Of a stretch of DNA of 64,000 nucleotides, positions 62,082 to 64,000 are shown piece by piece. Under the pieces are notes generated by a model. That model worked only from the letters and a program-made list of their open reading frames with translations, searched no databases and was not told the DNA's origin. This stretch comes from an uncultured Ruminiclostridium sp. GTDB taxonomy: Bacteria > Bacillota > Clostridia > Oscillospirales > Ruminococcaceae. The DNA lies in the NCBI GenBank assembly GCA_934490165.1, contig CAKSTB010000003.1:1-64000 (forward strand). Reading direction: 5' to 3'. The position numbers and the translations under genes are program-made. How positions within the stretch are numbered: the first letter of the stretch is position 1; each line of letters opens with the position of its first letter.

Positions 62082-62996
62082 ATGAAAACAACACTTAGAA
62101 CACTTATCGCAACAGGTTTATTACTCTCACTTACCGCCGGTATCTGCGGTTGTCAGTCCGAAAAGTCACAGGCTCCGACTTCTTCCGATGTCGCTTCCGT
62201 TATTCAGCAGACGTCAGAGATCGACTCAAAATCTGAACCGTCTCAGAACATAGACAAATTAAATATCGAAGAAGAAGTAATGCCGGAAATCGCAATTCAT
62301 CAGAATGTTCGAGGAGAGGGCGATTCAGCTTTCTATGGATTTCATTATGAAAAGGTCGGAACAATACCGATAGAAATCGAATTATTGCTCGAGAATGACT
62401 ATGCAAAAGAGATTTGGGAAGAATACTGCAAATGGAGCGATGATAACGATAATCCGTATTACAACAAATATGATCCTTACAATATATATGATAAACCCAA
62501 TTTGCCAAACATAGTAAGAAAATATTCTATCGATCACGATAAAGTAGTTGAAATACTGAATAAACGTCGTGAGAATTTTGAAAAATCACAGGAAAAGTAT
62601 GGTGCTTCAAATAAAGGGGCAAACTTAATGTACACGGATGAGGAAATTGAAGCTATCGCTTCAGGCGAAGTTGAAAAAAGCTTTGACTTTATCGACTTCG
62701 ATGTTCCGATAAGAAAAGGCGACCTTATATACACACCTGCATATATATACAATAATTCAATGGATAAACTTGAAGAAGCGGGCATAACCGCAGAAGAAAT
62801 TGCCGCAAGAACCGAAATATACGGCAGCTTCTCACTCACTGATGAACAGATGACCGCACTTCAGAACAAAATGCTCAAGTATGTTGCATTGCAGGCTGAA
62901 AAAGGCAATTTCAGCGGAACGTATGAAATCCCGGTTACCGCAACCTTCAGCGTACCCGAAAAAATCGGAAATGCGGCGTTTGTTAAGCAGGCATAA
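62082..62996 (+). CDS. Hypothetical lipoprotein
   Basis: The 304-residue protein has a lipoprotein-type signal ending in ICGC (lipidated Cys24 most likely), a Ser/Gln/Glu-rich linker to about residue 75 and an acidic, mostly helical domain. I recognise no family. A stretch such as TDEEIEAIASGEVEKSF occurs near residue 185. taaggaggttaatt gives a strong ribosome binding site. The gene is co-transcribed with the M23 peptidase, and, like it, is A/T-rich. It may anchor, restrain or protect against the peptidase; this is guesswork from position. Confidence 0.65.
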   Translation: MKTTLRTLIATGLLLSLTAGICGCQSEKSQAPTSSDVASVIQQTSEIDSKSEPSQNIDKLNIEEEVMPEIAIHQNVRGEGDSAFYGFHYEKVGTIPIEIELLLENDYAKEIWEEYCKWSDDNDNPYYNKYDPYNIYDKPNLPNIVRKYSIDHDKVVEILNKRRENFEKSQEKYGASNKGANLMYTDEEIEAIASGEVEKSFDFIDFDVPIRKGDLIYTPAYIYNNSMDKLEEAGITAEEIAARTEIYGSFSLTDEQMTALQNKMLKYVALQAEKGNFSGTYEIPVTATFSVPEKIGNAAFVKQA

Positions 62997-63014
62997 ATAA
63001 ACTGCAATTGCTTC

Positions 63015-63043
63015 TTGACAAACTCCGACTGTTATGCTAAAAT
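63015..63043 (+). promoter_or_regulatory. Promoter of pnuC
   Basis: TTGACA (63015-63020), exactly 17 bases, TAAAAT (63038-63043). Confidence 0.82.
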
Positions 63044-63049
63044 AACAAT

Positions 63050-63161
63050 ACAATAATTCTGCCACCGGGTAGAGATGCTTTTAAAGCACCGTGGTACATC
63101 GTTAGGTCTTAGAAGATGTACTTACGGTGCTTTTTTGGTTGATAATTTAACGGAGGACTTA
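63050..63161 (+). promoter_or_regulatory. Structured pnuC leader with a terminator: putative riboswitch or attenuator
   Basis: A long intrinsic terminator pairs aaagcaccg with cggtgcttt and, inside it, gtacatc with gatgtac, and ends in tttttt (about 63083-63136), before the ribosome binding site cggaggactta. The preceding ccaccgggtagagatgctttt can pair instead with the 5' arm (aaagcaccgtgg), giving a competing antiterminator. PnuC-family genes are often under riboswitch control (for thiamine, riboflavin or NAD+), but I do not recognise the TPP, FMN or preQ1 cores here. Confidence 0.65.
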
Positions 63162-63863
63162 ATGTTAAAAAAGCTTAACAACTACTTCACAACCTTTGAA
63201 AAAATACTATGGATAGGCTCGATAGTGCTGATAACAGGCTCGGCTGTTATGTTCGGCAAGGACGGGATACTATCCGTCATAGCGTCGCTTATAGGCGCTA
63301 CCTCACTTTTGCTCAACGCCAAGGGCAACCCCATAGGGCAGGCTCTCGGCGTGATTTTCAGCATACTCTATGCGATAATCTCCTTCTCGTTTGCCTATTA
63401 CGGCGAGATGATAACCTATCTCGGAATGACAGGACCTATGGCGCTTGCCGCCTTTATAAGCTGGATAAGAAACCCGTTTGCAAAGGGCAAGGCTGAGGTA
63501 AAGGTAAATCATATCCACAGGGGCGAGGTTCTCTTTATGTTCGTGCTTACCGCTGTTGTTACCGTAGTTTTCTACTTCGTGCTCGACTTTTTCAACACGG
63601 CAAACCTTATTCCGAGTACCTTGTCTGTCACGACAAGCTTTCTTGCGGTATATCTTACATTCCGCCGCAGCCGGTTCTTCGCCATAGCCTATGCCGCTAA
63701 CGATATAATACTTATAATTCTCTGGTCGCTCGCCGCACTGACCGATATAAGCTATATCTCAGTCGTTATCTGCTTTGTTATTTTCTTTGCAAATGACATA
63801 TACGGCTTTGTAAGCTGGAGCGCAATGCGAAAAAGGCAGTCGGCTGAAACGGCATTGCAGTAA
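63162..63863 (+). CDS. pnuC: PnuC-family vitamin/nucleoside transporter
   Basis: The 233-residue membrane protein has about seven helices and PnuC-type features: GATSLLLNAKGNPIGQALG, in which the N-x3-Q pattern is typical, and a C-terminal FFANDIYGFVSW. Members facilitate diffusion of nicotinamide riboside, thiamine or riboflavin, which are trapped by phosphorylation. The substrate is not obvious from the protein. No NadR or thiamine kinase gene is adjacent. The start at 63162 lies downstream of the leader terminator and follows cggaggactta; the frame's earlier ATG lies within the leader RNA. Confidence 0.86.
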   Translation: MLKKLNNYFTTFEKILWIGSIVLITGSAVMFGKDGILSVIASLIGATSLLLNAKGNPIGQALGVIFSILYAIISFSFAYYGEMITYLGMTGPMALAAFISWIRNPFAKGKAEVKVNHIHRGEVLFMFVLTAVVTVVFYFVLDFFNTANLIPSTLSVTTSFLAVYLTFRRSRFFAIAYAANDIILIILWSLAALTDISYISVVICFVIFFANDIYGFVSWSAMRKRQSAETALQ

Positions 63864-63875
63864 ATAGTATAAAGT

Positions 63876-64000
63876 GGTTGCGATGAAATGTAAAAATTTC
63901 ATCACAGCTTCTCAGTTTATCCAAATTTCATTGAAATTGCAGTGCAACATATTGTAAAAAAAGTCAGCGCAATAAATATACAGCCAACAACGCTGAAAAC
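63876..64000. repeat. Hairpin and inverted copy of the long-repeat tail
   Basis: The hairpin gcgatgaaat/atttcatcac (63882-63908) may terminate pnuC. From about 63925 the sequence is the reverse complement of about 43283-43367 (landmarks ttgcagtgcaacatattgtaaaa and aataaatatacagccaacaac, each shared with small differences). The element continues past the window end. Confidence 0.65.

Noticed and set aside
1..64000. tRNA, rRNA, integrase, transposase or prophage genes
   Set aside because: I looked through the intergenic regions and proteins and found none I could support.

Overview
The window looks like chromosome from a gut-type clostridium of the Oscillospiraceae/Ruminococcaceae, broadly Ruminococcus or [Eubacterium] siraeum-like. 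This is inference from several traits: an IspH-ribosomal S1 fusion downstream of cmk and plsC, AddAB instead of RecBCD, dipicolinate synthase genes (a spore-former trait), indolepyruvate:ferredoxin oxidoreductase (an anaerobe trait), a Gram-positive-style type IV pilus locus, fibronectin-III surface proteins and strong AGGAGG-type ribosome binding sites. I see no rRNA or tRNA genes, CRISPR array, transposase, integrase or prophage.

Layout. 1-1463 is gene-free and built of repeats, including two near-identical MITE-like elements. 1464-4492 encodes an ECF sigma factor and a large membrane-anchored partner. 4594-8012 (minus) is a CUT1 sugar ABC transporter (binding lipoprotein and two permeases, no ATPase) whose promoter carries a palindrome between -35 and -10. 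8756-11914 is cwlD-like amidase, radA and rsmA. 12016-16923 (minus) is a 1635-residue secreted protein with nine FN3 repeats. 17256-18706 (minus) holds a small APH-fold kinase and dtd.

18799-30623 is the type IV pilus region: pilT, pilB, a divergent prepilin peptidase, two pseudopilins, a large PilX-like protein, pilO, a pilM-pilN fusion and pilC. No obvious major pilin is present. Next come deoD, a 41-residue lipoprotein under a strong promoter, a polysaccharide deacetylase, a GT2 glycosyltransferase, the cmk-plsC-ispH/rpsA operon, a small hypothetical gene and an HtrA-type protease.

39983-43412 is a second repeat-rich island enclosing a GHKL histidine kinase/LytTR regulator pair. It is followed by an alkylation-repair operon (nimA-like, ogt, alkD-like), dpaA-dpaB, a fusion of a histone-H1-like tail to an SCP2-like domain, galU, and an addB-addA-abi operon in which a HEPN Abi protein is the last gene. 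56604-60962 joins iorA-iorB to the agmatine-to-putrescine genes aguA-aguB. The window ends with an M23 peptidase/lipoprotein pair, a leader-controlled pnuC and another copy of the long repeat.

The observations I would follow up first are the H1-tail/SCP2 protein, the Abi gene coupled to addAB, the structured leader RNAs of pnuC and iorA, the missed 41-residue lipoprotein, the operator-like palindrome in the sugar-transporter promoter and the internal ribosome binding site separating IspH from S1. All assignments are from reading sequence; no database search was run.
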